From: Streptomyces lavendofoliae
GTDB taxonomy: Bacteria > Actinomycetota > Actinomycetes > Streptomycetales > Streptomycetaceae
Reading direction: 5' to 3'
Assembly (NCBI RefSeq): GCF_014649735.1
Contig: NZ_BMTP01000002.1
Span: 179,697-243,696 of the forward strand
Length of the DNA: 64,000 nucleotides
How positions within the stretch are numbered: position 1 is the stretch's first letter; each line of letters starts with the position of its first letter. A program made the position numbers and the translations under genes. Shown here piece by piece: positions 50,660 to 59,962 of this stretch. The notes beneath the pieces are model-generated. The model had not been told where the DNA came from. It ran no database searches and saw only the letters and a list, made by a program, of their open reading frames with translations.

Positions 50660-51616
50660 TCAGGCCGGCGGCGCGGTGCGCGGCGGCAGGCGCCGCAGGG
50701 CGGCCACGGCCGCCGCGGACAGGCGGGGATGGGCGCAGGCGGCTTCGAGGACCGGGCGGGCGCGGGGGTCGCCCAGGGCGCCGAGCCCCTCGGCGCAGGC
50801 CACGCCGACCCGCCAGTAGGGGTCGCCCGGCGCCAGGCGGCGCTCCAGCACGGTGACGAGCGCCGGTACGGACTCCGGGGCGCGCAGCTGGGTGAGCAGC
50901 CGGACCGGCAGCAGGGCGTAGGCCACGCGCAGCTCGTTGGTGGCCAGTGCGGCCGCCGCCCTCGGCGTGCGGGGATCGCCCAGCCGGGCCAGGGCGTACG
51001 CGGCGGACACGCAGCGCTCCGGGTCCCGGTGGTTGAGGAGCAGGACCAGCGCCTCGAAGGCGCGCCGGTCACCGGCGAGGCCGAGCCGGAACGCCGCGAG
51101 CTCCCGCGCCCACAGCGGCCTGCCCGGCCCGGTGAGCACGGCCGCCAGCTCGTCCGAATCCCGGACCGCCAGCAGCCGTTGGTACGCGGGCGACCCGCCG
51201 GCCTCCTCGCCCAGCCGGTGCGCGAGCGACCTCAGCTCCTCGTCGTCCTCCTCCCGGGCCCCGCCACCCCCGGCCACCCCGTCCCGCTCGCCGCCCCCGG
51301 CCACCGTGCCGCCTCCGCGCCCGGCGCGGCTCGACGCACCCGTGACGCCCCCGCCGCCCCCGTCCCGCTCGCCGCCCCCGGCCACCGTGCCCCGTCCGCC
51401 GCCCCGCGTGCCTCCGCCCCCTCGTCGCCGCCCCGACACCCCGCCGGCCTCTCCCGCGCCCCCGGCGCCCGGGCCGGGCGCGAGCCCCGCCGCGTCCCGC
51501 TCCTCCGGGCCGGGCGGCCGTGCCGCGGGGCGCGGTACGTCCACCGCCCCGCCCCGGTGCGCGGCGTCCCCGGGCTCCGTGGCGTCCTTCGCGTCCGTGC
51601 CCTCCATGGCGTCCAT
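50660..51616 (-). CDS. HEAT-repeat protein with low-complexity N-terminus
   Basis: A 318-residue protein. Residues 1-125 are Gly/Arg/Ala-rich and disordered with a duplicated segment GTVAGGGERDG. Residues 130-315 are about five helical HEAT-like repeats (ALVLLLNHRDPERCVSAAYALARLGD, VPALVTVLERRLAPGDP and similar). Probably a protein-interaction scaffold. Convergent with the acetyltransferase gene 17 bases away and divergent from the 3-hydroxyacyl-CoA dehydrogenase gene. Confidence 0.8.
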   Translation of the reverse strand: MDAMEGTDAKDATEPGDAAHRGGAVDVPRPAARPPGPEERDAAGLAPGPGAGGAGEAGGVSGRRRGGGGTRGGGRGTVAGGGERDGGGGGVTGASSRAGRGGGTVAGGGERDGVAGGGGAREEDDEELRSLAHRLGEEAGGSPAYQRLLAVRDSDELAAVLTGPGRPLWARELAAFRLGLAGDRRAFEALVLLLNHRDPERCVSAAYALARLGDPRTPRAAAALATNELRVAYALLPVRLLTQLRAPESVPALVTVLERRLAPGDPYWRVGVACAEGLGALGDPRARPVLEAACAHPRLSAAAVAALRRLPPRTAPPA

Positions 51617-51951
51617 GGGTGTCAGTATCCGGTCCGACCGCGATCCACATCACACATTCGACCCACTTCCCAGGACTGGCGCGCTCGTTACCCGCCGGTT
51701 AATCTCATGTGAGCGGGCCACACCCGCACCCCTCACGGCGGCCTGGTGACGCAGCCGCCGCGAGTGCCTTGTCGGTTCGGCACCTTGTACGGCGTGACTC
51801 CGGGACAGAGTCGGCCGGTTCTCCTCACCGCGACAGCACGGCCGCGCAGCCCCGCTGCGCCCGACCCGCACGCATCCGGCGTACACCGCCTCTCCGGTCG
51901 TACCTCCGCGCGCGCCCCTCATCAGTCGTCACTCATCCCTGGAGTCCCGTG
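51617..51951. other. Divergent intergenic region (HEAT / hydroxyacyl-CoA dehydrogenase)
   Basis: 335 bases with promoters for both sides. An A/T-richer part near 51640-51720 includes GGTTAATCTCATGTGAG. TTGTCGG and TTGTACGG near 51775-51795 may be -35-like. No gene is seen. Confidence 0.5.
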
Positions 51952-53733
51952 ATGGACACCCCTCTCTCCACCATTGCCGTCGTCGGCCTCGGCACGATGG
52001 GCACAGGTATCGCCGAGGTCCTGGCCCGGGCCGGGCGCGAGGTCATCGGCATCGACATCAGCGAGGCCGCCGCCGCCCGCGCGGTTACCGCCCTGGAGGA
52101 CGCCACCGCCCGTTCCGTGGCGCGTGAGCGGATCACCGAGGAGGAGCGACGGGACACCCTGGCCCGGTTCCGCGCCTTCTCCGACCTCCAGGCCGCCGCC
52201 GACGCCGATCTCGTGATCGAGGTCGTGCCCGAGTCGTACGAGGTGAAGCAGCAGGTCTTCCGGGCGCTGGACTCCATCGTGCGTCCCGACACGATCATCG
52301 CCACCGGCACCAACGCCCTGTCGGTGACCCGGCTGGCCGCCGACTCCGCGCGCCCGGAGCGGGTGCTCGGGATGCACTTCTTCAACCCCGCCCCGGCCAT
52401 GAGGCTCGTCGAGGTGGTCTCCTCGGTGCTGACCGCCCCCCAGGCCGTCGCCGCCGTCACCGACCTCGCGCAGGCGCTCGGCAAGGAGCCCGTCTCGGTG
52501 GGCGACCGGCCCGGGTTCGTCGCCGACGGCCTGCTGTTCGGCTACCTGAACCAGGCCGCCGCGATGTACGAGGCCAAGTACGCCTCCCGCGAGGACATCG
52601 ACGCGGCGATGAGGCTGGGCTGCGGCCTGCCGATGGGCCCGCTGGCCCTGCTGGACCTGATCGGCATCGACACCGCCCGTACCGTCCTGGACGCGATGTA
52701 CGCCGAGTCCCGCGACCGGCTGCACGCCCCGGCGCCGATCCTCAAGCAGCTCAGCGAGGCGGGCCTGACCGGCCGCAAGTCCGGGCGCGGGTTCTACACG
52801 TACGAGGCACCCGGCAGCGGAGTGGTGGTGCGCGACGCGCTGACCCCGCTGGAGACCGCCACCACGGGCGCGACCCGTGAGGTCCGCTCGGTGGGCGTGG
52901 CCGGCTCGGGCACCATGGCGAGCGGCATCGCGGAGGTCTTCGCCAAGGCCGGGTACGACGTGGTGCTCGCGGCCCGCTCCGCCGAGAAGGCGGAGACCGC
53001 GAAGGCGCGGATCGGCAAGTCCCTCGCCCGCTCCGTGGAGAAGGGGCGGATGACCGCCGAGGCGCGGGAGGAGACGCTGGCCCGCGTGACGCCGGCCGGT
53101 TCGCTCGACGCGTTCGCCGAGGTGGACCTGGCGGTCGAGGCGGTCGCCGAGGACCTGGAGATCAAGCAGCAGCTGTTCGCGACCCTCGACAAGGTCTGCA
53201 AGCCGGGCGCGGTGCTCGCCACCACGACCTCGTCCCTGCCCGTCGTCGCCTGCGCCCGCGCCACCTCGCGCCCGCAGGACGTGATCGGGATGCACTTCTT
53301 CAACCCGGCCCCCGCCATGAAGCTGGTGGAGATCGTCCGTACGGTGCTCACCGGCGACGACGTCCACGCCACCGTCCGTGAGGTCACGGCGAAGATCCGC
53401 AAGCACCCGGTGGACTGCGGCGACCGGGCCGGCTTCATCGTGAACGCGCTGCTGTTCCCCTACCTGAACAACGCGATCAAGATGGTCGAGCAGCACTACG
53501 CGTCGCTCGACGACATCGACGCCGCGATGAAGCTGGGCGGCGGCTACCCGATGGGGCCCTTCGAGCTCCTGGACGTCGTCGGGCTGGACGTGTCGCTGGC
53601 GATCGAGCGGGTCCTGCACCGGGAGTTCCGTGACCCGGGCCTGGCCCCGGCGCCGCTTCTGGAGCACCTGGTGGCGGCGGGCTGCCTGGGCCGGAAGACG
53701 GGACGTGGCTTCCGCGAATATGCCCGGCGCTGA
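51952..53733 (+). CDS. Double-domain 3-hydroxyacyl-CoA (3-hydroxybutyryl-CoA) dehydrogenase
   Basis: A 593-residue tandem duplication of a complete 3-hydroxyacyl-CoA dehydrogenase. Unit 1 (about 1-285) has NAD site VGLGTMGTGIAEV and catalytic MHFFNPAPAM. Unit 2 (about 300-593) has VAGSGTMASGIAEV and the same MHFFNPAPAM. Both keep the catalytic His and Asn. It would reduce acetoacetyl-CoA to 3-hydroxybutyryl-CoA, feeding crotonyl-CoA to Ccr. Start is the ATG of MDTPLST after CTGGAG. TetR and ethylmalonyl-CoA genes follow on the same strand. Confidence 0.92.
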   Translation: MDTPLSTIAVVGLGTMGTGIAEVLARAGREVIGIDISEAAAARAVTALEDATARSVARERITEEERRDTLARFRAFSDLQAAADADLVIEVVPESYEVKQQVFRALDSIVRPDTIIATGTNALSVTRLAADSARPERVLGMHFFNPAPAMRLVEVVSSVLTAPQAVAAVTDLAQALGKEPVSVGDRPGFVADGLLFGYLNQAAAMYEAKYASREDIDAAMRLGCGLPMGPLALLDLIGIDTARTVLDAMYAESRDRLHAPAPILKQLSEAGLTGRKSGRGFYTYEAPGSGVVVRDALTPLETATTGATREVRSVGVAGSGTMASGIAEVFAKAGYDVVLAARSAEKAETAKARIGKSLARSVEKGRMTAEAREETLARVTPAGSLDAFAEVDLAVEAVAEDLEIKQQLFATLDKVCKPGAVLATTTSSLPVVACARATSRPQDVIGMHFFNPAPAMKLVEIVRTVLTGDDVHATVREVTAKIRKHPVDCGDRAGFIVNALLFPYLNNAIKMVEQHYASLDDIDAAMKLGGGYPMGPFELLDVVGLDVSLAIERVLHREFRDPGLAPAPLLEHLVAAGCLGRKTGRGFREYARR

Positions 53734-53836
53734 GCCGTACGGGGAGTGGGGCGGGTTGCTCGACCGGGCCGGCGGCCCGGCGGGCGACCCCGCCCCGCGG
53801 GCGCGGCCCGCCGCACCGATGCAGTACGTTCAGGTC

Positions 53837-54667
53837 ATGTCCCAGCCCGCTGACTCCGCCCGCCGGCCCCCGCGCGCCACCGCCACTCCCGATGCCCCCG
53901 AGAGCGCCGCGGGCAGCCGTGCCGCCGCCCAGCGGCTCAAGATGCGCCGTGAGCTGGCGGCGGCGGCCATGGAGCTGTTCGCGACCAAGGGGTACGAGGC
54001 GACGACGGTCGACGAGATCGCCGCCGCGGCGGGGGTCGCCCGGCGCACCTTCTTCCGCCATTTCCGCTCCAAGGAAGAAGCGATCTTCCCGGACCACGAC
54101 GACACGCTCGTGCGGGCGGAGGCGGTCCTGAACGCCGCCCCGGCGCACGAGCACCCGCTCGACACGGTCTGCCGGGGCATCAAGGAAGTCATGAAGATGT
54201 ACGCGGCGTCCCCGGCGGTGTCGGTCGAGCGCTACCGCCTCACCCGCGAGGTGCCCACCCTCCGGGAGCGCGAGATCGCCTCGGTGGCCCGCTACGAGCG
54301 GCTGTTCACCCGGTATCTCCTCGGCCACTTCGACGAGCGGGACCACCACGACGGCAACGACGATCCGCTGCTGGCGGAGGTGGCCGCGTCGGCCGTCGTC
54401 ACCGCGCACAACCATGTGCTGCGCCGCTGGCTGCGGGCGGGCGGCCAGGGTGACGTGGAGGCCCAGCTGGACCACGCCTTCGCCATCGTCCGGGACACGT
54501 TCGGCACCGGTATAGGCGCGGGGCGCGCGGCCGGCGCGACGGCTACCTCCAAGGCCCCCGCCGCGGCGGCGAGCGCCACCGGCGACGTCCTGGTGACCGT
54601 GGCCCGCACGGACACGCCGCTGGACGAGATCATGCGCACCATCGAGCGGACCCTCAAGACCCGCTGA
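53837..54667 (+). CDS. TetR-family transcriptional regulator
   Basis: A 276-residue TetR regulator. DNA-binding helix-turn-helix at about residues 40-85 (AAAMELFATKGYEATTVDEI, AAAAGVARRTFFRHFRSKEE). The ligand domain ends with an Ala/Thr-rich insertion (about 230-250). It lies between the dehydrogenase and ccr and probably controls the pathway. Start is taken as the ATG of MSQPADS; the ribosome site is weak, and an ATG 18 bases earlier is possible. Confidence 0.9.
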   Translation: MSQPADSARRPPRATATPDAPESAAGSRAAAQRLKMRRELAAAAMELFATKGYEATTVDEIAAAAGVARRTFFRHFRSKEEAIFPDHDDTLVRAEAVLNAAPAHEHPLDTVCRGIKEVMKMYAASPAVSVERYRLTREVPTLREREIASVARYERLFTRYLLGHFDERDHHDGNDDPLLAEVAASAVVTAHNHVLRRWLRAGGQGDVEAQLDHAFAIVRDTFGTGIGAGRAAGATATSKAPAAAASATGDVLVTVARTDTPLDEIMRTIERTLKTR

Positions 54668-54850
54668 GCCCAGCCCAGGGCCCCGCCCGGAAGCTCCGCC
54701 CGGAGCCCCCGGCAGCCCCACACGATGGACCCGCGCCCGCCCGGCCCGACGATTCGTCGGTGCCCGGCGGGCGTTTTGACGTGCATGGACGCCCTTCACG
54801 ATCGATCATCGCTCATCTGTGAACGATGTATTGCATCTGAGAGAAATTCT

Positions 54851-54886
54851 TGGCACTCAGTGTCTTGCGGGCTGGCACGCGGTGTC
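54851..54886. promoter_or_regulatory. Paired 14-bp direct repeats over the ccr promoter
   Basis: TGGCACTCAGTGTC (54851-54864) and TGGCACGCGGTGTC (54873-54886), period 22 bases (two helical turns). Each is a near-palindrome (GGCAC-N3-GTGTC). They cover the -35 region of the predicted promoter and are good operator candidates for the adjacent TetR protein. Confidence 0.55.
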
Positions 54887-54893
54887 ATACGTT
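54865..54893 (+). promoter_or_regulatory. Predicted ccr promoter
   Basis: TTGCGG, 17 bases, TACGTT: a housekeeping-type promoter. Start expected near 54900, giving a leader of about 225 bases before the GTG of ccr. Confidence 0.5.
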
Positions 54894-55124
54894 GATGTCG
54901 TCCGGGCGGCCGGCGTGCAGAGACATCTCGTACGCCGGCTGTCCCCGCAAGGCCACGTGCCTCGCGCGCCCGGGCGCCTGCGTCACAGGCAACCTCTGCG
55001 CACCACCCAGCGCTGCCAGCACCACCCGGCCGAACCGACGGCACACCTCCACAGCAGCACTTCCCGACGTTCGACGTTCCCCTCGACGTCTTCCCTCAAG
55101 ACGTTCTTCGCCGGAGGCAACACC

Positions 55125-56462
55125 GTGAAGGAAATCCTGGACGCGATTCAGTCGACGGACACCACGTCCGCGGACTTCGCCGCTCTCCCCCTCCCCGAGT
55201 CCTACCGCGCGGTGACCGTGCACAAGGACGAGACCGAGATGTTCGCCGGTCTCACCACGCGCGAGAAGGACCCGCGCAAGTCGCTGCACGTCGACGACGT
55301 GGCGCTGCCCGAGCTGGGGCCGGGCGAGGCACTGGTGGCCGTCATGGCGTCCTCGGTCAACTACAACTCCGTGTGGACCTCGATCTTCGAGCCGGTGTCC
55401 ACCTTCAGCTTCCTGGAGCGCTACGGGCGCCTGTCCGAGCTGAGCAAGCGCCACGACCTCCCGTACCACATCATCGGGTCGGACCTCGCGGGCGTCGTGC
55501 TGCGCACCGGTCCGGGCGTGAACTCCTGGAAGCCGGGCGACGAGGTCGTCGCCCACTGCCTGTCGGTCGAACTGGAGTCCTCGGACGGCCACAACGACAC
55601 GATGCTCGACCCCGAGCAGCGCATCTGGGGCTTCGAGACCAACTTCGGCGGCCTGGCGGAGATCGCCCTGGTCAAGTCGAACCAGCTGATGCCGAAGCCG
55701 GACCACCTCAGCTGGGAGGAGGCCGCCTCCCCCGGCCTGGTGAACTCCACCGCCTACCGCCAGCTTGTCTCGCGCAACGGCGCCGGCATGAAGCAGGGCG
55801 ACAACGTGCTGATCTGGGGCGCGAGCGGCGGCCTCGGCTCCTACGCCACGCAGTTCGCCCTCGCCGGCGGCGCCAACCCGATCTGCGTCGTCTCCAGCGA
55901 GCAGAAGGCGGACATCTGCCGCTCGATGGGCGCCGACGCGATCATCGACCGCAACGCCGAGGGCTACAAGTTCTGGAAGGACGAGCACACCCAGGACCCC
56001 AAGGAGTGGAAGCGCTTCGGCAAGCGCATCCGCGAACTCACCGGTGGCGAGGACATCGACATCGTCTTCGAGCACCCCGGCCGCGAGACCTTCGGCGCGT
56101 CCGTCTACGTCACCCGCAAGGGCGGCACCATCACCACCTGCGCCTCGACCTCGGGCTACATGCACGAGTACGACAACCGCTACCTGTGGATGTCGCTCAA
56201 GCGGATCATCGGCTCGCACTTCGCCAACTACCGCGAGGCGTGGGAGGCCAACCGCCTGATCGCCAAGGGCAAGATCCACCCGACGCTGTCGAAGGTGTAC
56301 TCCCTGGAGGACACCGGCCAGGCCGCGTACGACGTCCACCGCAACCTCCACCAGGGCAAGGTCGGCGTCCTGTGCCTCGCTCCCGAGGAGGGGATGGGCG
56401 TGAGGAACCAGGAGATGCGGGACAAGCACATCGACGCCATCAACCGCTTCCGGAACATCTGA
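55125..56462 (+). CDS. ccr: Crotonyl-CoA carboxylase/reductase
   Basis: A 445-residue NADPH-dependent medium-chain reductase that reduces and carboxylates crotonyl-CoA to ethylmalonyl-CoA, the key step of the ethylmalonyl-CoA pathway and a source of polyketide extender units. Typical motifs: SSVNYNSVWTSIFEPVSTF near residue 75, HIIGSDLAGVVLRTGPGVN near 110, WGASGGLGSYATQFALAGG near 232 and IFEHPGRETFGASVY-like near 312. GTG start after GGAGG. meaA follows with a one-base overlap. Confidence 0.97.
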   Translation: MKEILDAIQSTDTTSADFAALPLPESYRAVTVHKDETEMFAGLTTREKDPRKSLHVDDVALPELGPGEALVAVMASSVNYNSVWTSIFEPVSTFSFLERYGRLSELSKRHDLPYHIIGSDLAGVVLRTGPGVNSWKPGDEVVAHCLSVELESSDGHNDTMLDPEQRIWGFETNFGGLAEIALVKSNQLMPKPDHLSWEEAASPGLVNSTAYRQLVSRNGAGMKQGDNVLIWGASGGLGSYATQFALAGGANPICVVSSEQKADICRSMGADAIIDRNAEGYKFWKDEHTQDPKEWKRFGKRIRELTGGEDIDIVFEHPGRETFGASVYVTRKGGTITTCASTSGYMHEYDNRYLWMSLKRIIGSHFANYREAWEANRLIAKGKIHPTLSKVYSLEDTGQAAYDVHRNLHQGKVGVLCLAPEEGMGVRNQEMRDKHIDAINRFRNI

Positions 56463-58483
56463 TGACGGCACGGCGCAAGGACCGCCCCTGGCTCATGCGG
56501 ACGTACGCCGGCCACTCGACCGCCGAGGCGTCCAACGAGCTGTACCGGCGCAACCTCGCCAAGGGCCAGACCGGTCTGTCGGTCGCCTTCGACCTGCCGA
56601 CGCAGACGGGCTACGACCCGGACCACATCCTCGCCCGCGGCGAGGTGGGCCGGGTCGGGGTCCCGGTCTCGCACCTCGGTGACATGCGCCGGCTGTTCCA
56701 GGACATCCCCCTGGAGCAGATGAACACCTCCATGACCATCAACGCCACCGCCATGTGGCTGCTGGCGCTGTACCAGGTGGTCGCGGAGGAGCAGGGCGCG
56801 GACATCACCAGGCTCCAGGGGACGACGCAGAACGACATCGTCAAGGAGTACCTGTCGCGCGGGACGCACGTCTTCCCGCCCGGTCCGTCGCTGCGGCTGA
56901 CCACCGACATGATCACCTACACGGTGAACCACATCCCCAAGTGGAATCCGATCAACATCTGCAGCTACCACCTGCAGGAGGCGGGCGCCACGCCGGTCCA
57001 GGAGATCTCGTACGCCATGTCGACGGCCATCGCGGTCCTCGACGCGGTGTTCGCCTCCGGGCAGGTGCCCGAGGAGCGCAAGGGCGAGGTGGTCGCCCGG
57101 ATCTCCTTCTTCGTGAACGCGGGCGTCCGGTTCATCGAGGAGATGTGCAAGATGCGCGCCTTCGGCCGCATCTGGGACAAGATCACGCGGGAGCGGTACG
57201 GGATCGAGGACCCCAAGCACCGCCGCTTCCGCTACGGCGTGCAGGTCAACTCGCTCGGCCTGACCGAGGCGCAGCCGGAGAACAACGTCCAGCGCATCGT
57301 CCTGGAGATGCTCGCCGTGACGCTGTCGAAGGACGCACGCGCGCGTGCCGTGCAGCTCCCGGCCTGGAACGAGGCCCTGGGGCTGCCGCGCCCCTGGGAC
57401 CAGCAATGGAGCCTGCGCATCCAGCAGGTGCTGGCGCACGAGAGCGATCTGCTGGAGTACGAGGACATCTTCGCCGGCTCGCACGTCGTCGAGGCCAAGG
57501 TGGACGCCCTGGTCGAGGAGTGCCTGGCGGAGATCGACCGCATCCAGGAGATGGGCGGCGCGATGGCCGCCGTCGAGTCGGGCTACCTGAAGTCGCAGCT
57601 GGTGTCCTCGCACGCCGAGCGGCGGGCCCGGATCGAGGCCGGCGAGGAGAAGATCGTCGGCGTCAACATCTTCGAGACGACCGAGCCCAACCCGCTCACC
57701 GCGGACCTGGACACCGCCATCATGACGGTGGACCCGGCCAACGAGGCGCGGGTGGTGGCGGGGCTCCACGAGTGGCGGGACAACCGCGACGAGACCCGCG
57801 CCCAGGAGGCCCTGGCCCGGCTGAAGGCCAGCGCGGCCGGGGACGCGAACATGTTCGAGGCGACCCTGGAGTGCGCCCGCGCGGGCGTCACCACCGGCGA
57901 GTGGGCCTGGGCGCTGCGGGACGTCTTCGGCGAGTTCCGGGCTCCGACGGGCGTGTCGTCCGCGCCGGTCGCGATCACCGCCGAGGAGGGCACCCCGCTC
58001 GCCGCCGTGCGCGCGAAGGTGGCGCGGACGGCCGACGAGCTGGGCGCCGGGCGGCTGCGGCTGCTGGTGGGCAAGCCGGGCCTGGACGGTCACTCCAACG
58101 GTGCCGAGCAGATCGCGGTACGCGCGCGTGACGCCGGCTTCGAGGTGGTCTACCAGGGCATCCGGCTGACCCCCGAGCAGATCGTGAACGCCGCCCTCGC
58201 GGAGGACGTGCACTGCGTGGGGCTGTCGATCCTGTCCGGCTCGCACGCCGAGCTGGTCCCGGACGTGCTGACCCGGCTGCGCGAGGCGGGCGCCGCGGAC
58301 ATTCCGGTCATCGTCGGCGGCATCATCCCGAGCGCCGACGCCGCCGAACTGAAGCGCGCGGGAGTGGCCGCCGTCTTCACACCGAAGGACTTCGGTATCA
58401 CGGAGATCATCGGCCGTATCGTCGACGAGATCCGTACAGCGAACAAGCTCAACCCCCTCGAAAGCTCGGAGGTCCCCGCATGA
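56462..58483 (+). CDS. meaA: Ethylmalonyl-CoA mutase (MeaA/Ecm)
   Basis: A 673-residue adenosylcobalamin-dependent mutase converting ethylmalonyl-CoA to methylsuccinyl-CoA. The N-terminal TIM-barrel has LPTQTGYDPDH and TQNDIVKEYLSRG near 120-133. The C-terminal cobalamin domain is present with the base-off histidine region LDGHSN near residue 543 (DxHxxG-type) and SILSGSHAELV and VGGIIP. The fused single-chain form and tight coupling to ccr support Ecm over methylmalonyl-CoA mutase, which is usually two subunits in this group. Confidence 0.95.
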   Translation: MTARRKDRPWLMRTYAGHSTAEASNELYRRNLAKGQTGLSVAFDLPTQTGYDPDHILARGEVGRVGVPVSHLGDMRRLFQDIPLEQMNTSMTINATAMWLLALYQVVAEEQGADITRLQGTTQNDIVKEYLSRGTHVFPPGPSLRLTTDMITYTVNHIPKWNPINICSYHLQEAGATPVQEISYAMSTAIAVLDAVFASGQVPEERKGEVVARISFFVNAGVRFIEEMCKMRAFGRIWDKITRERYGIEDPKHRRFRYGVQVNSLGLTEAQPENNVQRIVLEMLAVTLSKDARARAVQLPAWNEALGLPRPWDQQWSLRIQQVLAHESDLLEYEDIFAGSHVVEAKVDALVEECLAEIDRIQEMGGAMAAVESGYLKSQLVSSHAERRARIEAGEEKIVGVNIFETTEPNPLTADLDTAIMTVDPANEARVVAGLHEWRDNRDETRAQEALARLKASAAGDANMFEATLECARAGVTTGEWAWALRDVFGEFRAPTGVSSAPVAITAEEGTPLAAVRAKVARTADELGAGRLRLLVGKPGLDGHSNGAEQIAVRARDAGFEVVYQGIRLTPEQIVNAALAEDVHCVGLSILSGSHAELVPDVLTRLREAGAADIPVIVGGIIPSADAAELKRAGVAAVFTPKDFGITEIIGRIVDEIRTANKLNPLESSEVPA

Positions 58484-59442
58484 CGCCCGTCAACCGTCTC
58501 CGCCCTCGCCGCTCCTGCCTGGCGGTCCCCGGTTCCAACCCGCGCTTCCTGGAGAAGGCCCAGGGCCTCCCCGCCGACCAGGTCTTCCTGGACCTGGAGG
58601 ACGCGTGCGCGCCGCTGGCCAAGCCCGAGGCGCGCCACACGATCGTGAAGTTCCTCAACGAGGGTGACTGGACGGGCAAGACCAGGGTCGTGCGGGTCAA
58701 CGACTGGACGACCGAGTGGACGTACCGCGACGTCGTCACGGTGGTCGAGGGCGCGGGGCCGAACCTGGACTGCATCATGCTGCCCAAGGTCCAGAACGCC
58801 GAGCAGGTGGTGGCGCTGGACCTGCTGCTGACCCAGATCGAGAAGACGATGGGCTTCGAGGTCGGCCGCATCGGCATCGAGGCCCAGATCGAGAACGCCC
58901 AGGGTCTCAACAACGTCAACGCGATCGCGCAGGCCTCGCCGCGCATCGAGACGATCATCTTCGGCCCGGCCGACTTCATGGCGTCGATCAACATGAAGTC
59001 GCTGGTCGTCGGCGAGCAGCCGCCCGGCTACCCGGCCGACGCGTACCACTACATCCTGATGAAGATCCTGATGGCCGCCCGCGCGAACGACCTCCAGGCG
59101 ATCGACGGCCCGTACCTCCAGATCAAGAACGTGGACGGCTTCCGCGCGGTGGCCGGCCGGGCAGCGGCGCTCGGTTTCGACGGCAAGTGGGTGCTGCACC
59201 CGGGCCAGGTCGACGCCGCCAACGAGGTGTTCTCGCCCTCCCAGGAGGACTTCGACCACGCCGAGCTGATCCTGGACGCGTACGACTACTACACGTCCGA
59301 GGCGGGTGGCAAGAAGGGCTCCGCGATGCTCGGCGACGAGATGATCGACGAGGCCAGCCGCAAGATGGCGCTCGTCATCTCCGGCAAGGGCCGCGCCGCC
59401 GGCATGACCCGCACCTCGAAGTTCGAAGCCCCGGAGGCCTGA
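58480..59442 (+). CDS. mcl: Malyl-CoA/beta-methylmalyl-CoA lyase (HpcH/HpaI-CitE family)
   Basis: A 320-residue CitE-like lyase expected to split beta-methylmalyl-CoA into glyoxylate and propionyl-CoA. Motifs: SCLAVPGSNPRFLEKAQ near residue 8, VFLDLEDACAPLAK near 31-44 (metal and substrate), RVNDWTTEW near 70, IMLPKVQNAEQ near 97, IEAQIENAQGLNNV near 132 (metal Glu) and GPADFMASI near 165. Overlaps meaA by four bases. Confidence 0.93.
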   Translation: MTPVNRLRPRRSCLAVPGSNPRFLEKAQGLPADQVFLDLEDACAPLAKPEARHTIVKFLNEGDWTGKTRVVRVNDWTTEWTYRDVVTVVEGAGPNLDCIMLPKVQNAEQVVALDLLLTQIEKTMGFEVGRIGIEAQIENAQGLNNVNAIAQASPRIETIIFGPADFMASINMKSLVVGEQPPGYPADAYHYILMKILMAARANDLQAIDGPYLQIKNVDGFRAVAGRAAALGFDGKWVLHPGQVDAANEVFSPSQEDFDHAELILDAYDYYTSEAGGKKGSAMLGDEMIDEASRKMALVISGKGRAAGMTRTSKFEAPEA

Positions 59443-59447
59443 GCACC

Positions 59448-59960
59448 ATGCAGTTCGGACGCACCTACGAGGAGTTCGAGGTCGGCGCGGTCTACAAGCA
59501 CTGGCCCGGGAAGACGGTCACCGAGTACGACGACCACCTCTTCTGTCTGCTCACCATGAACCACCACCCCCTCCACATGGACACCAACTATGCGGAGAAG
59601 ACGACGGACTTCGGCAGGAACGTCGTCGTGGGCAACTACATCTACTCCCTGCTGCTCGGCATGTCCGTGCCGGACGTCTCCGGCAAGGCGATCGCCAACC
59701 TGGAGATCGAGTCGCTGCGCCACGTGGCGCCGACCTTCCACGGCGACACGATCTACGGCGAGACCACCGTCCTGGACAAGACCCCGTCGAGGTCGAAGAG
59801 CGACCGCGGGATCGTGTACGTCGAGACCAGGGGCTACAAGCAGGACGGCACGCTGGTCTGCGTGTTCCGCCGCAAGGTGATGGTCCCCACCGAGACGTAC
59901 ATCAAGGAGCGCGGCGGCGAGCAGCCCGGCCGCCCCGAACCGAAGCAGCAGGAGAAGTAG
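59448..59960 (+). CDS. mch: MaoC-type mesaconyl-CoA hydratase
   Basis: A 170-residue single-hotdog MaoC dehydratase. Conserved start FGRTYEEFEVGAVYKHWPG, hydratase motif TMNHHPLHMDTNYAE near residues 35-50 (catalytic Asp/His) and GNYIYSLLLG near 63. In this cluster it should hydrate mesaconyl-CoA to beta-methylmalyl-CoA. It is much shorter than the two-domain mesaconyl-CoA hydratases described in proteobacteria. It starts six bases after mcl. Confidence 0.88.
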   Translation: MQFGRTYEEFEVGAVYKHWPGKTVTEYDDHLFCLLTMNHHPLHMDTNYAEKTTDFGRNVVVGNYIYSLLLGMSVPDVSGKAIANLEIESLRHVAPTFHGDTIYGETTVLDKTPSRSKSDRGIVYVETRGYKQDGTLVCVFRRKVMVPTETYIKERGGEQPGRPEPKQQEK

Positions 59961-59962
59961 CC

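Larger units (their letters stand above)
54668..55124. other. ccr control region and leader
   Basis: 457 bases. It includes an A/T-rich stretch (54775-54860), a pair of 14-bp direct repeats, a promoter with 17-base spacing and a leader of about 225 bases. Frames inside it have no family similarity. Confidence 0.65.

Noticed and set aside
54819..55124. In-frame N-terminal extension of ccr from the ATG at 54819
   Set aside because: The extension has no similarity to Ccr proteins, passes through the promoter region, and the GTG at 55125 has a GGAGG site.
54895..55128. Possible upstream ORF overlapping the ccr start by GTGA
   Set aside because: Its ATG lies upstream of the predicted transcription start and it has no ribosome site, no family match and ordinary chance composition.
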